Below are positions 1-5,410 of a stretch of 5,749 nt of DNA, one piece after another. Each line of letters begins with the position of its first letter. Position 1 is the stretch's first letter. The notes beneath the pieces are model-generated. The model saw nothing but the letters and a program-made list of their open reading frames with translations, was not told the origin of the DNA and ran no database searches. Position numbers and translations under genes: made by a program. The stretch comes from Clostridiales bacterium (GTDB taxonomy: Bacteria; Bacillota; Clostridia; WRLR01), in the NCBI GenBank assembly GCA_031287655.1, contig JAITSR010000010.1, positions 1-5,749 on the forward strand. Reading direction: 5' to 3'.

Positions 1-385
1 GGCGGCAGTTCGCGCGCGAGAGAAGCTCCGTGTGGAGCCCGCACGAGCCGCCGATTACAAAGCTGATCTCCGGGCGCTCGCCCATGATCGCGCGGAGTTT
101 TTCCGCAAAGCCCACGGAATCGGGCGCGTCGCCCCTAAGGTCCAGCGCCGCCACATAGCGTCCCTCTCGCGCGCCGCCCCAAATCCGCGCGGCGAGCCTG
201 TCCGCCTCCGCCCGCAAATGCCGCTCGACTTGCGCCGCGCTCTCACCGGCCGAAATGTCCTCGTCCGCGACCTCGACGACTTCCAACGTACAGTACCGCC
301 CGAGCCGCTTCGCGTATTCGCCGATCGCGTCCCGCAGATACGGCTCCCGGATTTTCCCGACCGCGACGACCCTAACTTTAAACAT
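1..385 (-). CDS. rlmH: RlmH, 23S rRNA (pseudouridine1915-N3)-methyltransferase, C-terminus cut by window edge
   Basis: The minus strand from the ATG at 383-385 reads without a stop to the window edge, giving 128 residues that begin MFKVRVVAVGKIREPYL. This matches the RlmH/YbeA start (typically MKI-x-IVAVGK-x-K-x-x-Y). Other family features are the YAKRL segment at about residues 24-28, EVVEVADED at 36-43 and the SAM-binding loop FVIGGSCG at 109-116. RlmH is a SPOUT-fold cytoplasmic enzyme that methylates N3 of pseudouridine 1915 in helix 69 of 23S rRNA. The family is usually about 155-160 residues, so roughly 30 C-terminal residues, including the trefoil-knot tail, lie outside the window. An in-frame GTG at 401-403 could add six residues, but the ATG fits the family better. 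Neither start has a clear Shine-Dalgarno. rlmH near walHI is a conserved Bacillota arrangement. Confidence 0.93.
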   Translation of the reverse strand, partial: MFKVRVVAVGKIREPYLRDAIGEYAKRLGRYCTLEVVEVADEDISAGESAAQVERHLRAEADRLAARIWGGAREGRYVAALDLRGDAPDSVGFAEKLRAIMGERPEISFVIGGSCGLHTELLSRANCR

Positions 386-391
386 GGGGAT

Positions 392-417
392 GTACTTTTT
401 CACCGCGGAAAAAGTAC
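392..417. repeat. Perfect 10-bp inverted repeat just upstream of rlmH
   Basis: GTACTTTTTC at 392-401 pairs exactly with GAAAAAGTAC at 408-417 around the six-base loop ACCGCG. It sits 7 bases before the rlmH ATG in the direction of transcription, and the alternative GTG start (401-403) lies at the edge of the loop. In RNA it could mask the rlmH start region; as DNA it could be an operator or part of a dispersed repeat. No function can be assigned from sequence alone. Confidence 0.7.
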
Positions 418-418
418 C

Positions 419-449
419 AAAAACGCGCCGGGGGTTTCGATCCCCCCGG
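419..449 (-). terminator. Candidate intrinsic terminator after walI
   Basis: On the minus strand CCGGGGG (449-443) pairs with CCCCCGG (434-428), and after the four bases CGCG there is a run of five T (423-419). A GC-rich stem followed by a short T run between walI and rlmH fits a rho-independent terminator. The four-base gap before the T run and the short run make it a weak example. It could equally belong to the repeat-like DNA around it. Confidence 0.4.
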
Positions 450-462
450 ACCCCTCAAACGA

Positions 463-530
463 CCAGGGGCTCCGGATTCAGAAACCAGACGGGTGACATC
501 GGTCTCCCACTGGGAAACCGATGCCCCTGG
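463..530. repeat. Structured repeat R1 (two nested stems)
   Basis: An outer stem CCAGGGG (463-469) / CCCCTGG (524-530) encloses a 5' single-stranded arm containing CAGAAACC (480-487) and ACGGG, then an inner hairpin CATCGGT (497-503) / ACCGATG (517-523). The inner hairpin continues as TCCC / GGGA around the loop ACT, with one C/A mismatch. A second copy with the same plan but different stem bases lies at 5520-5586. No rho-type T run follows it on either strand. It lies in the walI-rlmH gap and could be a dispersed palindromic repeat or a conserved RNA structure at transcript 3' ends. Confidence 0.75.
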
Positions 531-618
531 ACCCCAAGGAAAATGCAGAACCGCGCTACCCTCCATAACCCTTCTTCCGCCACTATGGGAGAAAAAGGAA
601 AGGTTATCATAGAAAAAC

Positions 619-1428
619 TCAATCTTCGGCATATAAATAAATCTCGTCCCCGTAGGCCGCCTCAAAAAACCGTTCCGTGCCGTCGTCGAGCCGCATACGC
701 CACACCGCGCCTTCCTCCGACTCGATGAACGGGTTCTCGCGCGACGTGTTCTGCCCCATAAAGCCGATGTTGACCTGACTGATCGCGTCGCCGCTCTCAT
801 AGTAGTTTTTCAGAATGACCTGATACACGGGCATGACCTTCATCAGCTTGTCGCGCGCGGCGGCCTTGATCTCCCGGTAGTTGATCGTGAGTTCGGTAAT
901 GCCGCCGGACTGGTTCACCATGACGCTGACGCTGCTGTCGAACACGAGCTTGCCCTTATAGTCGAGGACATACTGGAAAAAAAAGTTCCCGTCGCCGCCC
1001 TTTGTCGCGTAATCCGTCGCAAAGTCCGAAAGGTCAATCCCCTTCGTCGCAAGTTCCCGTCGCACCGCCGTGTCGAGCGCGCCGACCGACGTCGTCGCAA
1101 GCGCTTCCTCCGGCCGCAGATTCGTATACCGGAGCGATTCGCGGCTGAGCATTTCAACGCGCGCGCTCGCGGACACGTCAAGCGTGCGGGCGCAGCCCTC
1201 GACAAAGCGCGCGCCATCCCCGTAAATTAGAATCTCACTGCTGTTGACGTTACCCGGGAGGTCACACAGCACCGTTACGCCGCGGTCGTCCAAAATGCGC
1301 ATGATCGTGTCATAGAGCGCGCGGTCGACGCCGCCCCCGAACGAGCGGTTGAGGATCGTCCCCGCCAATACCATATTCAGCGCAGTCAGCAGGATAATCA
1401 ATATACTTTTCGCTCTGGCCCAATCCAT
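619..1428 (-). CDS. yycI: YycI (WalI), membrane-anchored regulator of the WalK kinase
   Basis: The protein has 269 residues, close to the roughly 280 of Bacillus YycI. Its first segment, MDWARAKSILIILLTALNMV, carries the family hallmark MDW-x-(R/K)-x-K at the membrane edge, followed by one membrane helix at about residues 8-26. The rest should be extracytoplasmic. In Bacillus and Staphylococcus YycI works with YycH, contacting WalK through the membrane helix and adjusting cell-wall metabolism signalling; that role is family knowledge. The ATG at 1426-1428 puts the basic residues directly before the helix. The best upstream purine run, AGGG at 1440-1443, is 11 bases away and so is weak. The gap to the yycH stop is 49 bases, so coupled expression is likely. 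walJ, which often comes next, is absent; rlmH follows instead. Confidence 0.9.
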   Translation of the reverse strand: MDWARAKSILIILLTALNMVLAGTILNRSFGGGVDRALYDTIMRILDDRGVTVLCDLPGNVNSSEILIYGDGARFVEGCARTLDVSASARVEMLSRESLRYTNLRPEEALATTSVGALDTAVRRELATKGIDLSDFATDYATKGGDGNFFFQYVLDYKGKLVFDSSVSVMVNQSGGITELTINYREIKAAARDKLMKVMPVYQVILKNYYESGDAISQVNIGFMGQNTSRENPFIESEEGAVWRMRLDDGTERFFEAAYGDEIYLYAED

Positions 1429-1448
1429 ATCTTATCAAACCCTACTGT

Positions 1449-1499
1449 CCTTCGCTTTACTGTCGTCCTTCGGTCTGCTACCCTTCGGTTTGCCCTTCG
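1449..1499 (-). repeat. Four in-phase CGAAGG units across the yycH stop codon
   Basis: On the minus strand CGAAGG occurs at 1494-1499, 1482-1487, 1467-1472 and 1449-1454, with spacings of 12, 15 and 18 bases, all multiples of three. In the yycH frame the sequence reads SEGQTEG, stop, QTEGRQ, stop, SEGQ, stop. The repeated Glu-Gly-Gln-Thr coding pattern therefore continues past the TAG at 1478-1480 through a TAA at 1457-1459 to a TAG at 1442-1444. Confidence 0.7.
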
Positions 1500-3748
1500 C
1501 TCATCGGGACCAGTTCCATCGTGCCGTCCGGCGACGAGATCGCCCAGACGGGCCATTCATTTGCAGACGATTCCAAAACCGCGTCGCCGTCCGCAGCCGC
1601 GCCGCCGTTTTCATCCCCCGCATCGCCGTTTTCATCCTCCGCGCCGTCCCCCGTGTCTGTGCGCGTACCCGCGCTGCCGCTAAGATCAATCGAATACGCG
1701 AGCCCGATGTCCGAAACGGCCATTTTCGTCAGGCTCTGGCCGACCTCGATCTGGTCGAAATACATCTGCATACTCCGCGTTTCCGACGCGAAGAACAAAT
1801 CGACGAGCATCCACCGGCACGAGACGGTCCGGGTCCCGTTCGCGATCACCGTGATTGCGTTCCGGTATGTCACGGCGGAATCCCCCTGCTTTTGCGAGTA
1901 TTGAAAATAGACCGGAAAGTCGTCGATGATATAGTCAAACGTAAATCGATAGGTCAAATCCGACTCATTCTCATAGACCCCGCTCAGGATCAAATCCGCG
2001 CTGCCAAGAAGCTGCCGCTCGATGTTCAGCACGGAGGCGACCGCGTGTTCAAGCGCCGCGGGCAGACTGCCCTTCTCGCTCGCTTGCGTGAGAGGAATAT
2101 AATTGTACTCCATGAAGCCGTCTTTGTAAAGGCGGTAAATACTCGTGATGTTTTTGAACACGAGCGTGTCGTTGTAATCGAGCGACCGGTTATAGCTGTA
2201 AATGTCACTGCCGAGGATAATGTTTTCGAGTTCTTCCTTGTCGCGGACCCCCGTCGGGGCGGTGTACTTTAAGCGTTTGAACTCGGCTGTTTTCGGCCCC
2301 TCAACGACGCAGAACACATCCGGGGCAAACAGTGGGAAACGCCCGCCGCCGACTTCGTTGATCGTCATGTAGCGCAGGCTGCCGCCGTCCCGGACCTCGC
2401 TATCCAGAGGCCCGATCCCGATGTTTGGCGTCGGCGTCTCTTGAACCGGGCCCTGCAGAAGCGGAATCTGGGGCGCAAGACCGGGCAGCTGCGCAAACGC
2501 GGGCAATGGCGTGGGCGTGGGGGAAGCCGTGGGCAATGGCGTAGGGGGAATCGTTGGCAAAGGCGTGGCGGGAGCTGTCGACGAATCATCGATCGGATCG
2601 CCGCTCGAATCATCTGCGGGCGCGCCGGACGTTGAAGCGGCGGGGGTAACTGCGGGGGCTGTCGCGGCGCCCGGCAAAGGCGCGAACGCGGCAAAAGACG
2701 GGCTTCTCTCCGAAGTCGCCGCCTGCGTGGCCGATGATGTGGCGGCGAAAGCCGCGGGGGTCGCAAGAGTCTCCGTTGGCGCTGCCGCCGGTTCCGGCGT
2801 AGGTGCTGTCGAAGATGTGTCCGTTGGCACAGCCTCAGACGCCTCCGCGGTAGCCGCCTCGGAATCTGCCTCGGAAGTCGTCGGCGCTGTCGAAGACGAG
2901 TCCGTTGGCACAGCCTCAGATGTCTCCGCGGAAGTCTCGGAAGCAGGCGTTGGTCTCGCGGTCGGTTCCGGCGTTGGTCTCACAGTCGGCGAAAGGGTTT
3001 CAGAAACCTCGCCCTCGCCCTCAGCCACTTCGTCCTCCGCGCCGCCGCCCGCTTCATCACCGTCGGCACTGCCGCCCGCCGTCCCGTTGTCCGTCCCGCC
3101 GCCGAATAACTGTATGCCGTCGCTGATCAGCTTTTGGATTTCAAAATAGCCGACCGACTGGGAACGGACGCGCACGACCCTGTCCTGCGTCAGGACGTAG
3201 AGACAGACCTGCTGCTTGCCCGCGTTGTCCTCGGGTACAATCAGGAGCTTTCGCATCTCGCCGGGCGCTTCGGTCGCGATATTGTAGCGATCCGTGAGCC
3301 ATTTGATCACGTCCTGCCGGATTGGCGCGCGAAATTCGACCAACACACTGCGCTCCGACACGAGCCCGCCCCAGTCGTCGACGGGCAGGGTCGGCTGCTC
3401 GGGCGGCACGACCAGAATGTCCTCATAAAGCGAACGGCAGCGCTCCATTAAGACGGCGAACAGCTCGCTTTTGCGCGAGACGGGATAGTGCGTTTTTTGG
3501 GTCTTTTGCGTGCGCTGGCCGCCGTCGCAAATCGTGACCCGATAAGGGCTCAACACAACAGAGGCCGCCGAATCAAGGTCTGAAACGGGGCCGCCTACGC
3601 TTGCGTTATCCTGCGGACCGCCGGAGGTTCCAAACAAAAATGAAAACGGGAACCCGCGGCTCAGATCATTCCACAGAATTCCCACCTGACATAAACTGAT
3701 CGCCAATAATGCAATTAGCACCAGTGACTTTAAGCGTTCCCTGTTGAT
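1478..3748 (-). CDS. yycH: YycH-family (WalH) regulator with a long Pro/Ser/Thr-rich insertion; probable ATC start
   Basis: Read from the ATC at 3746-3748 the protein has 756 residues. It opens (M)NRERLKSLVLIALLAISL, which fits the YycH start (short basic cytoplasmic stub, one membrane helix at about 8-26). An extracytoplasmic part follows at about 62-217, then an acidic and Pro/Ser/Thr/Ala-rich stretch at about 218-446. A second folded part at about 449-688 contains YRLYKDGFMEYNYIPL and YRFTFDYIIDDFPVYF. A short Asp/Gly/Glu/Asn-rich linker leads to an ending with WPVWAISSPDG. Bacillus YycH is about 455 residues, so the excess is mostly the insertion. YycH acts with YycI on WalK; that is family knowledge. 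There is no ATG, GTG, TTG or CTG near the expected start. The first upstream in-frame ATG is at 3964, about 180 bases inside the preceding gene. The call as YycH rests on the N-terminus, the second half and the adjacent yycI. Confidence 0.85.
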   Translation of the reverse strand: MNRERLKSLVLIALLAISLCQVGILWNDLSRGFPFSFLFGTSGGPQDNASVGGPVSDLDSAASVVLSPYRVTICDGGQRTQKTQKTHYPVSRKSELFAVLMERCRSLYEDILVVPPEQPTLPVDDWGGLVSERSVLVEFRAPIRQDVIKWLTDRYNIATEAPGEMRKLLIVPEDNAGKQQVCLYVLTQDRVVRVRSQSVGYFEIQKLISDGIQLFGGGTDNGTAGGSADGDEAGGGAEDEVAEGEGEVSETLSPTVRPTPEPTARPTPASETSAETSEAVPTDSSSTAPTTSEADSEAATAEASEAVPTDTSSTAPTPEPAAAPTETLATPAAFAATSSATQAATSERSPSFAAFAPLPGAATAPAVTPAASTSGAPADDSSGDPIDDSSTAPATPLPTIPPTPLPTASPTPTPLPAFAQLPGLAPQIPLLQGPVQETPTPNIGIGPLDSEVRDGGSLRYMTINEVGGGRFPLFAPDVFCVVEGPKTAEFKRLKYTAPTGVRDKEELENIILGSDIYSYNRSLDYNDTLVFKNITSIYRLYKDGFMEYNYIPLTQASEKGSLPAALEHAVASVLNIERQLLGSADLILSGVYENESDLTYRFTFDYIIDDFPVYFQYSQKQGDSAVTYRNAITVIANGTRTVSCRWMLVDLFFASETRSMQMYFDQIEVGQSLTKMAVSDIGLAYSIDLSGSAGTRTDTGDGAEDENGDAGDENGGAAADGDAVLESSANEWPVWAISSPDGTMELVPMSEGQTEG
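2411..3097 (-). other. Low-complexity coding segment inserted in yycH
   Basis: This part of yycH encodes about 230 residues dominated by Pro, Thr, Ser, Ala, Glu and Gly, beginning with acidic Gly/Glu/Asp runs and ending in Pro-Thr-Pro and Pro-Leu-Pro repeats. It is likely an unstructured or extended linker outside the membrane. It has the same character as the stalk of the upstream exported protein. Confidence 0.8.
2802..2931 (-). repeat. 81-bp tandem duplication inside the yycH insertion
   Basis: Bases 2802-2850 and 2883-2931 match at 44 of 49 positions with an offset of 81 bases, exactly 27 codons. In protein they give SEAVPTDSSSTAPT and SEAVPTDTSSTAPT. The insertion therefore grew at least in part by in-frame duplication. 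Confidence 0.8.
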
Positions 3749-3755
3749 GGTCGAT

Positions 3756-3761
3756 CTCCTT
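3756..3761 (-). promoter_or_regulatory. Strong Shine-Dalgarno that places the yycH start at ATC
   Basis: AAGGAG on the minus strand at 3761-3756 is followed by seven bases and then the ATC at 3748-3746. No other initiation codon in the yycH frame lies at a usable distance. The site is in the 35-base gap after the stop of the upstream gene (TAG at 3784-3786). Confidence 0.8.
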
Positions 3762-3783
3762 TTTGTGACGAGCCTTCTGATGC

Positions 3784-5277
3784 CTACCGACCGGTCTCTA
3801 TTTCCTTTAAGATGTTCGCAATCGCCAGTTCCTTTAATTTTTCGCTGATCTTGTCCGCTATGCTCTGCGAGCGATAGTGGATCGTGAACCGAGCGACCTG
3901 TATATCCGCGCCCGTGAGCGCGCGCTGCCCGGATTTTACGGCGTCCGCGACGGAGACTTTGCACGCGGCGATCGCAAAAGCGTTGTCGCCTTCATCCAGC
4001 AGGACGCTCTTTGTAAATACGCCGTTCGAGCCGACTTGCCAGCGCGCGTCGCCGACGATGTCCGCGAAAAGCTCATAGGTCTGCGTCGCCGCGTTGTATC
4101 GCGTGAGGTAGAGGACGAGCGTCTCGGAGGGGTCTATATCGTCATTGCGCACGCCGCAGATCGAGTAGGTGTTTTTATAGACCGTCTCGTCCGCGCTCGG
4201 GTTCGTAACTTCAATGAGGATTTGCGGCGCCGCGGCTTCCGGTGTGTCCGTCGCGGAAACGTCGCCGGGCTCCGCCGCGCCGATGGGCGCCGTTACGGAG
4301 ATCGCCGCCGAAGGATCGCCTGTCGATTCCGCCGCGGTTGACGCCGCTGTCGAAGCCGCGGACGTCGTGCCGGACGTTGCGTTTGACGCGGCCGCCGGAG
4401 AGACGACCGGGAAGGTCATAGCCGGAGAAATAATCGGGGGAGTCGACGCGGCCGGAGAAGCCACCGGGGGAAGAACCGGGAAGGTCATAGCCGGGGAAAT
4501 AATCGGGGAAGTCGACGCGACAGGGAAGACCGCAGCCGCAGCCGGAGAAGCCGTCGGGGACAGAACCGGGGAAGTTGGCGCAACCGGATAGGGCGTCGAC
4601 GCCGGTGGTGTGGCCGTTGCCGTTGCGGCCGGGGCGACGATAGCCGGGTCAAACGCCGCCGTATCTTCCTGCGCAGTCGGCGTGACCGGCTCAGCCGCGG
4701 CATACTGCTCACCGATGATCGCAAGCAGAATCGCGTGTACCTCGGCGTCCGTCATGCCGACCGAAGCGGAAACCGTTCCGGCGACAGGTGCTGCAACAAC
4801 CTCGGACATGGGTGTCGGAACCGGCGATGTCAGGGGAGTGCCAAAAGGCGGCGCCGTTGTTGACGGCAATGGTGAAAACAAGGGCGAAGGCCAAATCCAC
4901 GCGCTCGGCGCGGCCGTTGCTACTGCCGACAGCGGGGCGGAGGAAGGAAAGACGATCGGGGACGGCAGAACCAACGGGGTCGGTAAAACCATCACGACCG
5001 GCTTTGACAGCTTTGTCGGGGCCGGAGAAGGCGAGACCGTCGGCGCCGGTGTGGAAGTGGGTGAAGGCGTTGGTGCGGGCGACGAAGTTGGAGAAGGCGC
5101 AGAGATCGGAACCGATTGCGGCAAAAGCGTAGACAGGGGTGCGACAATCGGCGCCGACACCGTTGTCGCGACCGCGGCAAAACTGTCCGCGGACTCGGTC
5201 GCAAAGGCAGACGCCGCGCTTCCGGCTAAAATTCCGGCGGTGATCAATGTTGTCAGAATCAGTTTTTGTATTTTCAT
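3784..5277 (-). CDS. Exported protein with Pro/Ser/Thr/Ala-rich stalk and C-terminal beta-rich (Ig-like?) domain
   Basis: I do not recognise a family. From the ATG at 5275-5277 the protein has 497 residues. Residues 1-26 form a type I signal peptide: basic MKIQK, a hydrophobic core, then AASAFA before the cut and TES after it. Residues about 30-350 are a low-complexity stalk rich in Pro, Ala, Ser, Thr and Val, broken by one ordinary segment, MTDAEVHAILLAIIGEQY, at 175-192. Residues 351-470 look folded and beta-rich (ILIEVTNPSADETVYKNTY, then WQVGSNGVFTKSVLLDEGDN), like bacterial Ig-type sandwiches; this is a guess from pattern. A charged helix ends it (ADKISEKLKELAIANILKEI). There is no LPXTG motif, lipobox or second membrane helix, so it is probably secreted or held by binding. 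An in-frame TTG at 5281-5283 is an alternative start. Only 35 bases separate it from yycH, so the two are likely co-transcribed. Confidence 0.85.
   Translation of the reverse strand: MKIQKLILTTLITAGILAGSAASAFATESADSFAAVATTVSAPIVAPLSTLLPQSVPISAPSPTSSPAPTPSPTSTPAPTVSPSPAPTKLSKPVVMVLPTPLVLPSPIVFPSSAPLSAVATAAPSAWIWPSPLFSPLPSTTAPPFGTPLTSPVPTPMSEVVAAPVAGTVSASVGMTDAEVHAILLAIIGEQYAAAEPVTPTAQEDTAAFDPAIVAPAATATATPPASTPYPVAPTSPVLSPTASPAAAAVFPVASTSPIISPAMTFPVLPPVASPAASTPPIISPAMTFPVVSPAAASNATSGTTSAASTAASTAAESTGDPSAAISVTAPIGAAEPGDVSATDTPEAAAPQILIEVTNPSADETVYKNTYSICGVRNDDIDPSETLVLYLTRYNAATQTYELFADIVGDARWQVGSNGVFTKSVLLDEGDNAFAIAACKVSVADAVKSGQRALTGADIQVARFTIHYRSQSIADKISEKLKELAIANILKEIETGR
4406..4519 (-). repeat. 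69-bp tandem duplication in the stalk of the exported protein
   Basis: Bases 4406-4450 and 4475-4519 match at 43 of 45 positions with an offset of 69 bases, or 23 codons. The encoded copies are STSPIISPAMTFPVL and STPPIISPAMTFPVV, at about residues 256-270 and 278-292. The near identity in DNA points to a recent duplication. Confidence 0.85.
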
Positions 5278-5279
5278 AT

Positions 5280-5330
5280 TCAATCAACCGCTTTTCGCGT
5301 GAATAATATCAGATGTGCGCTCAGCGCCAT
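5280..5330 (-). CDS. Possible 16-residue leader peptide before the exported protein
   Basis: An ATG at 5328-5330 opens a frame, MALSAHLILFTRKAVD, whose TGA (5280-5282) ends two bases before the ATG of the exported-protein gene. The ATG is about 14 bases downstream of the proximal -10 box, so a transcript from there would start only about 6-10 bases before it. The AAAGGA at 5332-5337 is too close to act as a normal Shine-Dalgarno. Translation could couple to the main start, or the frame may be chance. Confidence 0.25.
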   Translation of the reverse strand: MALSAHLILFTRKAVD

Positions 5331-5360
5331 TTCCTTTGTGTCTATTATACCATGTGCGTT
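5323..5360. repeat. 38-bp exact direct repeat, copy 1 (proximal)
   Basis: These 38 bases recur without a mismatch at 5411-5448, 88 bases away. The repeat runs from AGCGCC to GTGCGTT on the plus strand. It contains a complete extended -10 promoter element on the minus strand, the predicted start site and an ATG. Confidence 0.95.
5344..5352 (-). promoter_or_regulatory. Promoter P1, extended -10 (TGGTATAAT)
   Basis: On the minus strand TATAAT at 5349-5344 is a consensus -10 box, preceded by TG with one base between, which makes an extended -10. The -35 region is poor (a GTTTGC-like hexamer at 17 bases), so the extended -10 would carry recognition. Transcription would start near 5336-5338, giving an untranslated leader of about 60 bases before the exported-protein gene and probably the operon with yycH and yycI. 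Confidence 0.75.
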
Positions 5361-5375
5361 TGCTGCGCAAACGCA
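5355..5375. promoter_or_regulatory. 9-bp palindrome abutting promoter P1; candidate operator
   Basis: TGCGTTTGC (5355-5363) and GCAAACGCA (5367-5375) form a perfect inverted repeat with a three-base spacer. The left arm starts three bases upstream of the TG of P1, so it covers the spacer and -35 region. That is where a repressor or activator of P1 would bind. The distal promoter copy has only the left few bases, so any control would be specific to P1. Confidence 0.5.
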
Positions 5376-5410
5376 AACTTCCACTGCTGGTTCAATAGAC
5401 ACGGTGCGTA

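Noticed and set aside
1..385. SCC-type attachment site at the rlmH 3' end
   Set aside because: The 3' end of rlmH, where such sites lie in staphylococci, is outside the window, so nothing can be said.
32..496. Plus-strand open frame of 154 residues over the left edge
   Set aside because: It lies opposite rlmH, whose minus-strand product matches a known family along its whole visible length.
1349..2272. Plus-strand open frame of 307 residues
   Set aside because: It overlaps the second half of yycH and the start of yycI in antisense. It is Arg/Val-rich with no recognisable domain, typical of a GC-rich shadow frame.
2511..3149. Plus-strand open frame of 212 residues, rich in Val, Gly, Ala and Ser
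   Set aside because: It is the antisense of the low-complexity part of yycH. Repetitive GC-rich codons keep the reverse frame open, and it shows no start signal or domain.
3749..3964. Upstream extension of yycH to the ATG at 3964
   Set aside because: The extra 72 residues overlap the preceding gene by about 180 bases, are basic and not family-like, and the strong Shine-Dalgarno lies inside them at 3756-3761.
4610..5302. Plus-strand open frame of 230 residues, Gly/Val/Ala-rich
   Set aside because: It is antisense to the signal peptide and stalk of the exported protein. The minus-strand reading has a clear signal peptide and promoter; this one has neither.
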